A stretch of 14,443 bases of DNA from Dunaliella salina. Lineage: Eukaryota > Chlorophyta > Chlorophyceae > Chlamydomonadales > Dunaliellaceae. This document shows positions 7,847 to 14,443 of this stretch, piece by piece. The notes beneath the pieces are model-generated. The model searched no databases and was not told where the DNA came from. It was given only the letters and a program-made list of their open reading frames with translations. A program made the translations under genes and the position numbers. Numbering within the stretch: the stretch's first letter is position 1; each line of letters begins with the position of its first letter. The stretch is taken from assembly GCA_002284615.2 (NCBI GenBank), contig MU070038.1, positions 69,507-83,949 on the forward strand, read 5' to 3'.

Positions 7847-7958
7847 GGTGTGGAGAATCTCCAGCCACCACTGCACGGTGTGGAGTATCTCCAGCCACCA
7901 GTGCAGACTCCTTGAAAGAAACTCTCCAGTCCCGGGGTGTGGAGTATCTCCAGCCACC
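7847..7958. repeat. Three 23-bp repeats with palindromic core
   Basis: GGTGTGGAGTATCTCCAGCC-type units ending CACC occur at 7847-7869, 7877-7899 and 7936-7958. The first differs at one base (GAATCTCC). Each holds the perfect inverted repeat TGGAG-TAT-CTCCA (centre AAT in the first copy). Gaps are 7 and 36 bp. The first two units are separated by ACTGCAC and the second is followed by AGTGCAG. They could be protein-binding sites or replication-slippage copies. Confidence 0.75.
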
Positions 7959-8051
7959 CGCGGCTCCTTCTCCTCGGCCGATCATGCTCCTTGATGCGTG
8001 GATGAATGGATGATGCGGAAATGGAAGGGTGCACGCTCGAAGAGCGCTTAC

Positions 8052-8174
8052 CTTGATGAGGTTGCTGTGCGGGCTCCTTTCCGCGCCCGCTGCTGTGGTG
8101 TGCACCGGCGCCTTAACGCCAGAGACTCGGCTAGTAAGAACGTGTGCGTCAGGGATTACTAATTTCCTTTTCAA
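8052..8174 (-). CDS. Candidate exon ending at a GTAAGC splice donor
   Basis: The minus-strand frame starting at 8174 gives KLVIPDAHVLTSRVSGVKAP and, further on, AERSPHSNLIK. It then meets AAG|GTAAGC (last exon base 8052, GT at 8051-8050), a strong match to the eukaryotic 5' splice site consensus. The frame stays open past the donor but becomes repeat-driven there. No acceptor, start or homolog is recognised, so this is a lead only. Confidence 0.25.
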
Positions 8175-8324
8175 CTAGCCATATTCACACCCCCAGGGGT
8201 TTTTACCCCAGCAACCTCCATCAGTTAGGTAAGCCTCCATTGGCCTTTGTTCCACAAGGGTAAAAATGTTTTAATAAGGTCCATCCAGAGTGAGGAGACA
8301 ACGTAGCTCCACATCAGGGTACAG

Positions 8325-8395
8325 GCTGGTCAATGCTGGTCAACGTGCATGACATTACATGTCATGCGTCAGCGTGTCACTCTACGTGTTACACA
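8325..8395. promoter_or_regulatory. Cluster of short repeats and a 21-nt palindrome
   Basis: GCTGGTCAA occurs twice at 10-bp spacing (8325-8333 and 8335-8343). A perfect inverted repeat follows: GCATGACAT (8347-8355), spacer TAC, ATGTCATGC (8359-8367). Next come GCGTGTCAC and ACGTGTTAC, two near-direct copies. This density of repeats in 70 bp is what a multi-site binding region looks like. No gene start is placed next to it, so its role is unknown. Confidence 0.4.
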
Positions 8396-9208
8396 GAGAT
8401 ACCTACAGTTGACGTTGTAAGCCTGGTTTGTAGAAAAGAAAGCGCCCCTAATGAGGTGGAGCAGTTTGCGGTAGGCGCCTGGTAGCAAGTCGAGGCGTGC
8501 AGAAGTGGCAGGGGTTGGCAGATGAGGTTGGAGAAGCCCGGCCAGAAATTCAAAGGTCTCCTCAGAGGGACAGCGGCTGCTTAGGAAGCCGGTGCGATTG
8601 GCAGGGATGACAATGTCCTGCACTTGAGTGAAGAGAGGCTCCGGCTAGTCGAATTCAGCCTGCAATGCAGTTTTGTAAAGGGTTAAGCAGGGGAAAAAGA
8701 TTCCCACTGAGCAAAAAATACTCAGCGAGAAGCTCCGCTTGGGTTGGAAATGTGGAGTTGTTGAGGTGGCGATATACCAAGAAGACTGTAAGTGGAGATC
8801 TGCTGACGAAGAGCAAGTTGGCGAAGGAGGTGTGGAATGGGGCAAAAAATCCGCCAAGGTGGAGTTGAACGACTGGCGTTGAAGCCCCACAAGGCAAGGT
8901 GGACTATTGAGGAGAGAAGGGAGGCTCCACAAGGAGGTGGCTGAACGTTTGAGATGAAGTCCCACGAAGCAGAGAGGACTGAAAGGCGTTGAAGTCCCAT
9001 AAGGCAAAGAGGACTGAAAGGCGTTGAAGTCCCACAAGGCCAAGAGGACTGAAAGGCGTTGAAGTCTCACGAGGCAAAGAGGACTGAAAGGCGTTGAAGT
9101 CCCACGAGGCAAAGAGGAGGTTTGAAGGCGATGCCCAGCTGGTGCCCCACACTCAGGCCAGGTAGGGGAAGAGAGTGCTAAGGAGGATCCCAGGCTAGGA
9201 GGCCTCAA
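8369..9208 (-). CDS. Open frame split by one TAG, unknown protein
   Basis: Two open frames share one reading frame and are separated only by a TAG at 8647-8645. The upstream part (9208-8648) crosses the 35-bp repeat array and gives repetitive peptide, then IFFPCLTLYKTALQAEFD. The downstream part continues with PEPLFTQVQDIVIPANRTGF, then ETFEFLAGLLQPH and LLPGAYRKLLHLIRGAF, which looks like ordinary folded protein. A possible acceptor (pyrimidine run, then ACAAACCAG) and donor-like AG|GTATCT lie near its 3' end, so it may be an exon of a broken gene or element. No family recognised and no good start. Confidence 0.35.
8941..9119. repeat. 35-bp tandem repeat, about five copies
   Basis: Units such as GGACTGAAAGGCGTTGAAGT followed by CCCACAAGGCAAAGA start at about 8976, 9011, 9046 and 9081, with a more diverged copy at 8941 and looser relatives from 8868. 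The period of 35 is not a multiple of three. All three minus frames are open across 8904-9000, so long open frames here carry little weight. Confidence 0.9.
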
Positions 9209-9209
9209 G

Positions 9210-10140
9210 AACCTGCGCTAGAGCTAGTCCTTCACAAAGCAAGGGATTGCCTAGGTCAAGGAAGAAAGACTCACCAGGACCATGGAGGGGCGCGCAAGTG
9301 CAGCTCTGAGGGATGGCCAGGACCAATCCAGTTGCCAGAAGCAAGGCTGGGTTGGGATGAGGGCTCAGCTGGTGATGTCTCAGAAGCTCTGTGAATGGAA
9401 GGAGTAGGCAGGGGGAAAAGGTTGTGTGACCTGAGCAAGGGGCCAGCACTAAGGGAAGGAGGGACAGTATGCAAGGGGATGACCACGAGCGGACGACGAC
9501 AGGCGTCCGGCAACCTGTGCGGCTCGAGTGGAGAAGCAGGAGGGAAAGGGGAGAAGGGAAAGGAAAAGTGTTGGGGTGACGAGGATGCAAATCCGCAGGT
9601 GACCACTGGGCGTTCCTCAGGGTCCGAGCAGGATGAATGAAGGTGCAGCTGCAGCTGCTGGTGAAGTCTGGGTTGATGCAGGAGTCTGGAGTACCCGCGT
9701 AGCGGGCGGGTGAGTAGATTCAGGAATACAATTGTGGGGGAATACTGTTATGCAGACGTGGCCTGCAAGTGGTCAGCAAGTGGCTCCCGGGCCCACAAGG
9801 GGTGATGCAGCAGCAGCTAGGTGCTGTGAGTGGATGTTAGCTTCGTGCACAAGGCAAGGGTGCTCGTGCAAGGAGGGATGAAGTGTGCAGAAGGGCTCCG
9901 GAAGTGGACAAAAAGATTTGCCCCACCGGAGGTGCTCTTTGAATGGTACTGAGGAGCACAGGGGTTATGAGTTGCTGCCCCTTCTGCTAAGGCTGCTCCC
10001 CTGCGCCTCGGCCCGCGCTGCGATGAGTGCTGCGGGGCCTGAGGCTTGGTGGAATGGATGTGTGGCTATCAAGATTCCTAGGAGATTCTGTGAGATTCGA
10101 GGCTGTAATGCAGAGCACCTGGTGCAATTGAATGCTGGCG
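9210..10140. other. Intergenic, no gene recognised
   Basis: Open frames exist on both strands but none has domain motifs or consistent codon character, and several overlap. The plus strand is purine-rich at 9390-9570. A short perfect hairpin CCCGC-GTA-GCGGG lies at 9694-9706. Nothing else stands out. Confidence 0.5.
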
Positions 10141-10150
10141 CTTGGATTTA

Positions 10151-10225
10151 GTGTACCTGGACCCTGGGAGGGGCAGATGGTACTGGAAGGGTGTGCCTGG
10201 ACCCTGGGAGAGGCAGATGGCACTG
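10151..10225. repeat. Two-copy tandem duplication, 41-bp period
   Basis: TGTACCTGGACCCTGGGAGG continuing to GGCAGATGGTACTGG starts at about 10151 and recurs at about 10192 with a few substitutions (GTGCCTGG, GAGAGG, GGCACTGG). Non-coding and of local origin. Confidence 0.8.
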
Positions 10226-11400
10226 GCTAGATGCTTGGGATGCTTCCTTGCTTGACTTCCTCCTGTGCTACTCACCGGACACAGCCTGAATATACGCCGG
10301 GCTCTGAGTCAAATGATTGCTGGTGCAGGTTGTTACACTCGGGGAAGGAGAATTGATTCAAAGAGAGAGAGGCCAGGGTAACAAACAACCCTGACCACAC
10401 AAACTAACTGCTCAGCCGAAGCCACAGGAAAATCAAGAGATAAAAGGAAATAATACTTCAAGTCTTACTGCATACAGCAGCAGCCTCAGAAGGCCTCAAG
10501 TTTATTGATGNCAAAAGTCGGACTCTGACGAGTCCTCCAGCTACAAAAGACGCTGATGACAAAGTTGCTGAGGCACAAAAGGAACAAGGAGAAGCATCAG
10601 GACACTGAGTTGCTCTCACAGGAGCTTGCAAAACAGAACTGAGGACTGCACAGCTAGGTCTCTACTAACAAAGGTTTGGTGCATGGACATGCACACACTT
10701 GCATAAGCATCTGAAGGCTTGAAGTCTACTTGGATAACTTGCCACTAAGGTACAAGGCATAAGGAGGCACAGGTACAGTTTCTCAGTACTATTCAGCCGG
10801 TGACTCCACATGGAGTCACCAAAGGAAGACATGACACGCCAGGTTCTGGCACATGCAAACTGGGAGTCTCCTTAAGTTTGCAGCAGGAGCTGCAGAAGAA
10901 GCCTATGGTACAGAAGCCAAATCCCAACCACTCATACTATGGCTACGCGAAGCGCACGCGGATGCTCCGGAGCAGGATCCTGCGCATGACAATGAATATA
11001 ACTAAGTACTTCTTCCCACGTAAGCCCTAAAGAAAAGAAAAAGAAAAATTAGTACGTGTTGCTAGGGGGAACGATCAGTCCAATTATGGTAGGACTAATA
11101 GCCTTCAACCCAACCTAGCAACCTTTAAGCGTTAACATTAGACCTCATCCATGAACCTCACCCAAACACCCTCAAACAAGAGTGTTGACCCTTAACGTTA
11201 ATTTCAAACATTAACCTCAAACGTCAACCTTGGTATGTGGAAATGTCATGCATATCAAAGTTACGTCCACTAAGTCCGATTGGCGGTAGCCGATCATTCC
11301 AAAAGTCTACGCAAGCCAAAGGCCGCGTGCATTAAGGGAAGGTCCTAAGCTTGGCTGCTAGTGATTTGGCTTTTGGTTTCGTCAGGCCCAGATCTAAAAG
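10226..11400. other. Intergenic, no gene recognised
   Basis: No convincing coding frame. An undetermined base (N) is at 10511. GGACTC-TGAC-GAGTCC forms a hairpin at 10520-10535, and GGTGACTCCA-CA-TGGAGTCACC a perfect 10-bp stem at 10799-10820; both stems contain GACTC. TGTAACAACCTGC on the minus strand at about 10335 looks like an LTR start but has no partner in the window. At 11120-11230 short words such as GTTAAC, TTAACGTTAA and CATTAACC recur loosely. Confidence 0.5.
10799..10820. repeat. Perfect 10-bp hairpin
   Basis: GGTGACTCCA (10799-10808) and TGGAGTCACC (10811-10820) pair perfectly across a two-base centre (CA). It is not followed by a T run, so a terminator is not suggested. It may be a binding site or the footprint of a palindromic repeat. 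Confidence 0.6.
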
Positions 11401-11404
11401 GGGT

Positions 11405-11512
11405 GCAATCATTGCGTCATTGCCAAGTATACAATGATTGTATACTCATTGTAAAAGGGAAGCAATCATTGCGTCATTGCCAAGTATACAATGATTGTAT
11501 ACTCATTGTAAA
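11405..11512. repeat. 57-bp tandem duplication with nested palindromes
   Basis: A segment beginning GCAATCATTGCGTCATTGCC occurs at 11405 and again at 11462, identical over about 50 bases. Each copy contains a perfect inverted repeat (arms AGTATACAAT and ATTGTATACT around a single G; 11426-11446 and 11483-11503) and an upstream CAATCATTG that can also pair with the CAATGATTG in the palindrome centre. It lies directly past the conserved GTIYNEYTI end of the minus-strand LINE fragment, so it sits in or just after the LINE 3' end. Identity of the copies implies a recent duplication. Confidence 0.9.
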
Positions 11513-12665
11513 TGGTACCGGCCACACCAATTAAGATGATATATAAAGTCACTTTGTTGCTCCTGTTTGGATTTCTTGAGCCACGGGGTTCAAGTATGGA
11601 TATGGTGTGAGAATGTTGGGTCACTGCACACTGTAGAGTGATGGAGGGTGTTGTGTCTGGACAGAATTTTAGTTCAACAAGATGTGTATCCCTGTCTTGA
11701 GAAGGGATCTTGGAAGGATCAAGGTGACTTTGTCTGCCTGGAAGAGGGACACACGCACAAAGATAGCACCAGGGTGGGTTTGGTGCCGGGCAGGGGAATC
11801 AACACCATTAGGGAAAATCCAGTCTGGAATAGCTCTTGATATGTTTCCAGGAACTTGTATGCCCTGATCCAGGAGTCTCTCATTACTGTAGCCATCCATA
11901 CCAATTAGGGATGAGCCATACTGGCCTTTACTGAGGGCTTTCACACAAAGACTTAGGGCTGCATGGTGTCTGTTGGTGTTCCTTGGGTGTTCCTTGAGTT
12001 TGTACACCTGAGGAATATGTGGTTGATGTGGTCCATATCATCACATACTAGGCATCTTCCAAAAGTGGAAAAGTTGAATTTGAAAGCATGACCCTCATTG
12101 TACAGCGTATCTGTACGATACTTCATTATGTTTATTTGCTGTTAAGGGTAATTCCTGGATTTCCCCAGAAGGAATTGCTGATTTCTTTGTTTGCAAGTTG
12201 AGAGGTTAGGTTGCGTGGTTCCGTGTTTGCTCCGCTGGTTGGTGGTATGGCATCATTAAGTTTTTGCCATCTCTGGTAGTGGTAGCCAGAGGTGTCAGCA
12301 GAGCCGAGCTTGTATTTCTTGTGCACAAGCTGCATGTTTGCTTTGAGGTTGTCGCTCAGGTTGGTGAGATAGTGCGTGCGAAAAGCGTGGGAGTGGTGTA
12401 CGCCATCACCTCGTGAGGAGGAGGTCTACAATGAAAGCCAATGAAAATTGTAGAAAGGGTCCCTGGCATCTGGAAATACATTGTCTATGGTGTCTGAGAG
12501 GGCTGCGGTGCGAGCGCAAGCATCAGCTACCTTATTTCATATAATGCCAGAGTGGGCTTTGACTTTTAAAAATGGATAGGGCGAAGTGAGTGTTCTAATA
12601 TGGTTGATATTGCATGAATGAGCTCTGCGCATAGGCGATACCCACGTAACCTTGCAGAAAGGAAA
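11490..12665 (-). pseudogene. LINE 3' end: RNase H, CCHC finger, PD-ELK domain
   Basis: Read across frames on the minus strand, this fragment shows: RNase H C-terminus (YRLCAELIHAIS, then LKVKAHSGII and NKVADACA; the conserved Gly codon after GII is TGA at 12539-12537); a linker with a TAG at 12428-12426; a stretch ending SNSFWGNPGITLNSK; MKYRTDTLYNEGHAF leading into CLVC...HIFLRC (12054-12004), a CX2CX7HX4C zf-RVT-type finger; then RHHAALSLCVKALSKGQYGS and VELKFCPDTTP (11678-11651), ending LIGVAGTIYNEYTI. The PD partner of a PD-(D/E)xK nuclease reads PG here. At least three frameshifts. This is the C-terminus of a non-LTR retrotransposon ORF2-like protein; RT itself is absent. Confidence 0.7.
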
Positions 12666-13325
12666 AGACTTGAGTCAACCAGATGCTATTTTGATCATCC
12701 CTTATAATGTCAAGCCCGCTTCTAACAGTGTCTCTCCTATCCATTCACATCACGCTTTGCGCACATCCACACGGAGGACCGCACAAACTAGACGCATGGG
12801 GCAACCCCATGATTTTCACGCAAGCCGCTTGCCAATCGCGGCGATCGCCATGTGCACCCAATAGGAATTAAATTGTGTGAACATAAGGCCAGAGCATCAG
12901 TTGAACGCAACTAAGCAGCAGCATGCAGACCTTTGTAAACTTAAAAGCGCTAAAGCTAAGACAATTCACCATATCTCCTGGGTGATAGTGGAACTATGTA
13001 TACTGAGCACACCCTGAAGCAATTGAAACAACTAGGACTCGATCACCAACGTGCCACTAAGCTTGCTCTACAACTTCATGCCCATTCTGTTCATTATGTC
13101 CACAAACTTGTTTCCGCAAGCCGCGCAATCAAAAAAGGAGTACTCTCCACAACCAGCTTCTAGAGCCACCGGCAGGTGCTTCTTGTAACCCTCCAGATTC
13201 CCATTAGCATATCTTGTCTCTTTTCTTGTGGTGGAGAAGGCTCGCGGCTCTTTATGAGCCAATGTGTCTCCTCTTCCTCGATTGATGTAGGGAGAGTTTC
13301 TCTGCCTACATAGTTTTCTTTCTTT
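12617..13325 (+). pseudogene. LINE C-terminus and 3' UTR, sister subfamily, plus strand
   Basis: On the plus strand, in shifting frames: YPRNLAERKRL, then QPDAILIIPYNVKPAS (from 12676), RHVHPIGIKLCE (12846-12881), RPEHQLNATKQQHADLCKL (from 12886), and SGTMYTEHTLKQLKQLGL to KLALQLHAHSVHYVHKLV, stopping with TAG at 13161. The order PD...(E)IK...RPEHQL...GT(I/M)YT matches the C-terminal nuclease-like domain of the same LINE group as the minus-strand pieces but a different subfamily. The catalytic Glu before IK is Gly (GGA at 12864-12866). Two frame changes make it dead. About 160 bp of 3' untranslated DNA with a CT-rich end follows. The left junction with the minus-strand RNase H is at about 12620-12665. 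Confidence 0.65.
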
Positions 13326-13928
13326 CTCTCTTAAGATGATATGCAAAGTCACTAAGCTTTTCCTGTTTGGATCTCTTGAGCTGCGGGATTCCAGTCTGAT
13401 TACCGTGTGGGATTGTTGAGCTGCTACCCGTTCCAAAGTGATAAAGGGGTTGGTGTCGGGACAGAGTTTTAATTCAACAAGATGGATGTATCTGTTACGA
13501 TCAGGGATCTGAGAGGGACCAAGGTGGACCGGTTGGCTTGGGATAGGGCGCAAAAAGATAGCTATCCGGGCGGCTTTGGTGGCGGGCTAAAGAGCCAGTA
13601 CCGTTAAGGAACACCTAATTAGGAATGCTTCTTGTTATGCTTTCAGGGACTTGCATGCCCTGTCCCTGGAGTCTCTCATTACTGCAGCCATCCATACCAA
13701 TAAGGGCTCAGGAGCCATACCGGCCTTTTCTGAGGGCATTAACACATAGACTAGGGGCTCGTGATGTCTGTTTGTGTGCATCCCACTCATTGAGGAGGTG
13801 GCACACCTGAGGAGTATGTGATCAATGACAGTGGGCATCTTGAAGATCTGGAAGAAAAGTTGAAATGAAGGAATATCCCTAGGCCCTACACATTGGAGCC
13901 ACCTACAGAGCTTGGTCTTGACACTCAC
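13326..13928 (-). pseudogene. Second minus-strand LINE fragment (nuclease-like end)
   Basis: This copy aligns by eye with 11530-12010. It retains IDHILLRC from the CCHC finger, but the first Cys pair is lost with a small deletion. NRHHEPLVYVLM is the counterpart of RHHAALSLCVKAL. RPD is visible one frame away at about 13590, then RPIPSQPVHLGPSQIP leads to IHLVELKLCPDTNP (E at 13475-13473), ending VTLHIIL at about 13331. There it breaks off against the CT-rich end of the plus-strand fragment, whereas the other copy continues for about 15 more conserved residues. Open frame continues to 13068 in unrelated sequence. Confidence 0.65.
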
Positions 13929-14220
13929 ATGCCACCAAGCTTGCTCTAAAGCTTCATGCTGATTCTGTCCAGCATGCTTACTAACTTGCTAGCACCAGAC
14001 GAGGTCTTGGGAGGACTCCTTTCAATTCTCCTCGGCCACCTCGGGCACGGGCTAATATTAGTAGCTCTGCTGATCCTCACTGACTTATTTCTTTTGATTT
14101 GTTGGTGAAGTGGGTACACGGTGCCTTGGCCCTAGGTATCCTGATTACCTTAATTGATGTGCCACAGTGAGGAGCGTTTTCACTGCCTGCATATGTATCT
14201 TTCTTTTCCTTAAACACACC
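13929..14220 (+). pseudogene. Second plus-strand LINE 3' end fragment
   Basis: ATKLALKLHADSVQHAY starting at 13931 matches ATKLALQLHAHSVHYVH of the fragment at 13050, and the following 3' untranslated DNA also aligns (AATTGATGTG...TTTCACTGCCTGCATA against GATTGATGTA...TTTCTCTGCCTACATA, then a CTTTCTTT stretch). The coding part is only the last few dozen residues of the element. It abuts the minus-strand copy directly, repeating the minus-plus order seen at about 12650. Confidence 0.6.
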
Positions 14221-14405
14221 TGAGTTGCCCTCTTGAACCATTTTTCAGAGTACTGCTGTCCAAGAGAGTTTTTAATGTGCACCACGTGGAACGTGCATCA
14301 CGTGGCAACACAGGAGTGCACTTTTCCGGTATGATCATGTGTCACGACACGGCGACCTGATGGAGTTTGTGTGTGTAACTTTGCATGCTTGTTTCATGTA
14401 GAGTG
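14220..14405. other. Short non-coding stretch
   Basis: No gene seen. It contains CACCACGTGGAACGTGCATCA followed by CGTGGCAACAC, a pair of CACGTG-like (E-box/G-box) words at about 14281-14305. Confidence 0.3.

Positions 14406-14443
<38 letters not shown>
14405..14443. repeat. (GT)n microsatellite
   Basis: Uninterrupted GT dinucleotide repeat from about 14409 to the end of the window, about 17 units; its true length is cut by the window edge. Confidence 0.95.

Noticed and set aside
9195..9606. Minus-strand open frames of 111-131 residues as genes
   Set aside because: Two overlapping frames of similar length with Ser/Pro/Leu-rich composition and no motif; best explained by purine-rich plus-strand DNA.
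10320..10345. Minus-strand TGTAACAACC as the 5' LTR start of the gypsy relic
   Set aside because: No second copy in the window, and no PBS starting TGG was found between it and gag.
10517..10580. CTGACGAG and CTGATGA words suggesting a hammerhead ribozyme
   Set aside because: No following stem II closed by GAAA and no NUH cleavage site in the required order could be found; the first word is the loop of a simple 6-bp hairpin.

Overview
This window looks like repeat-dominated intergenic DNA from a eukaryotic nuclear genome, not a gene-dense locus. It has no prokaryotic signals, no intact host gene that I can defend, and almost every recognisable coding stretch belongs to a decayed retroelement. 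My best guess for the host is a green alga or another member of the green lineage. The main reason is a set of LINE fragments (right quarter) whose conserved blocks I recall from green-algal genomes. That host call is inference from memory and no search was run.

Layout. 1-1290: AT-richer non-coding DNA with a 94-nt imperfect hairpin (264-357) and short GGATCC/GCTGGATC-rich stretches near both ends. 1412-1490: a degenerate tRNA-derived (SINE-like) head with pol III A and B boxes. 1520-1990: a degenerate minisatellite of about 20 GCGC cores spaced 18-24 bp apart, ending where the next element starts. 1994 to about 7763, minus strand: a Ty3/gypsy-like gag-pol relic with two gag zinc knuckles, an aspartic-protease-like motif, reverse transcriptase and a truncated RNase H. 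It has no integrase. The frame is cut by three in-frame TAG codons, at least one frameshift and a small in-frame deletion behind the RT active site.

6386-6761: a complete 376-bp miniature LTR element (TRIM-like), plus strand, nested inside the gag-like frame. It has 65-bp LTRs, a PBS, a PPT, a near-perfect 5-bp target duplication and an internal tRNA-like region. Removing it together with one target copy rejoins the host element's reading frame exactly.

7770-9210: 23-bp palindromic repeats, a candidate exon with a good splice donor, a compact cluster of short repeats and a perfect 21-nt inverted repeat, then an open frame with an in-frame TAG over a 35-bp tandem array. 9210-11400: no convincing gene, only a 41-bp duplication, short perfect hairpins and one N.

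11400-14220: a mosaic of LINE 3' ends in alternating orientation (minus, plus, minus, plus). Read across frames, the first carries an RNase H C-terminus, a CCHC zinc finger and a PD...ELK nuclease-like domain; the plus-strand pieces come from a sister subfamily. The first piece runs into a 57-bp tandem duplication with palindromes. The window ends in a (GT)n microsatellite. None of these elements appears able to move by itself; the window records nested insertion and decay.
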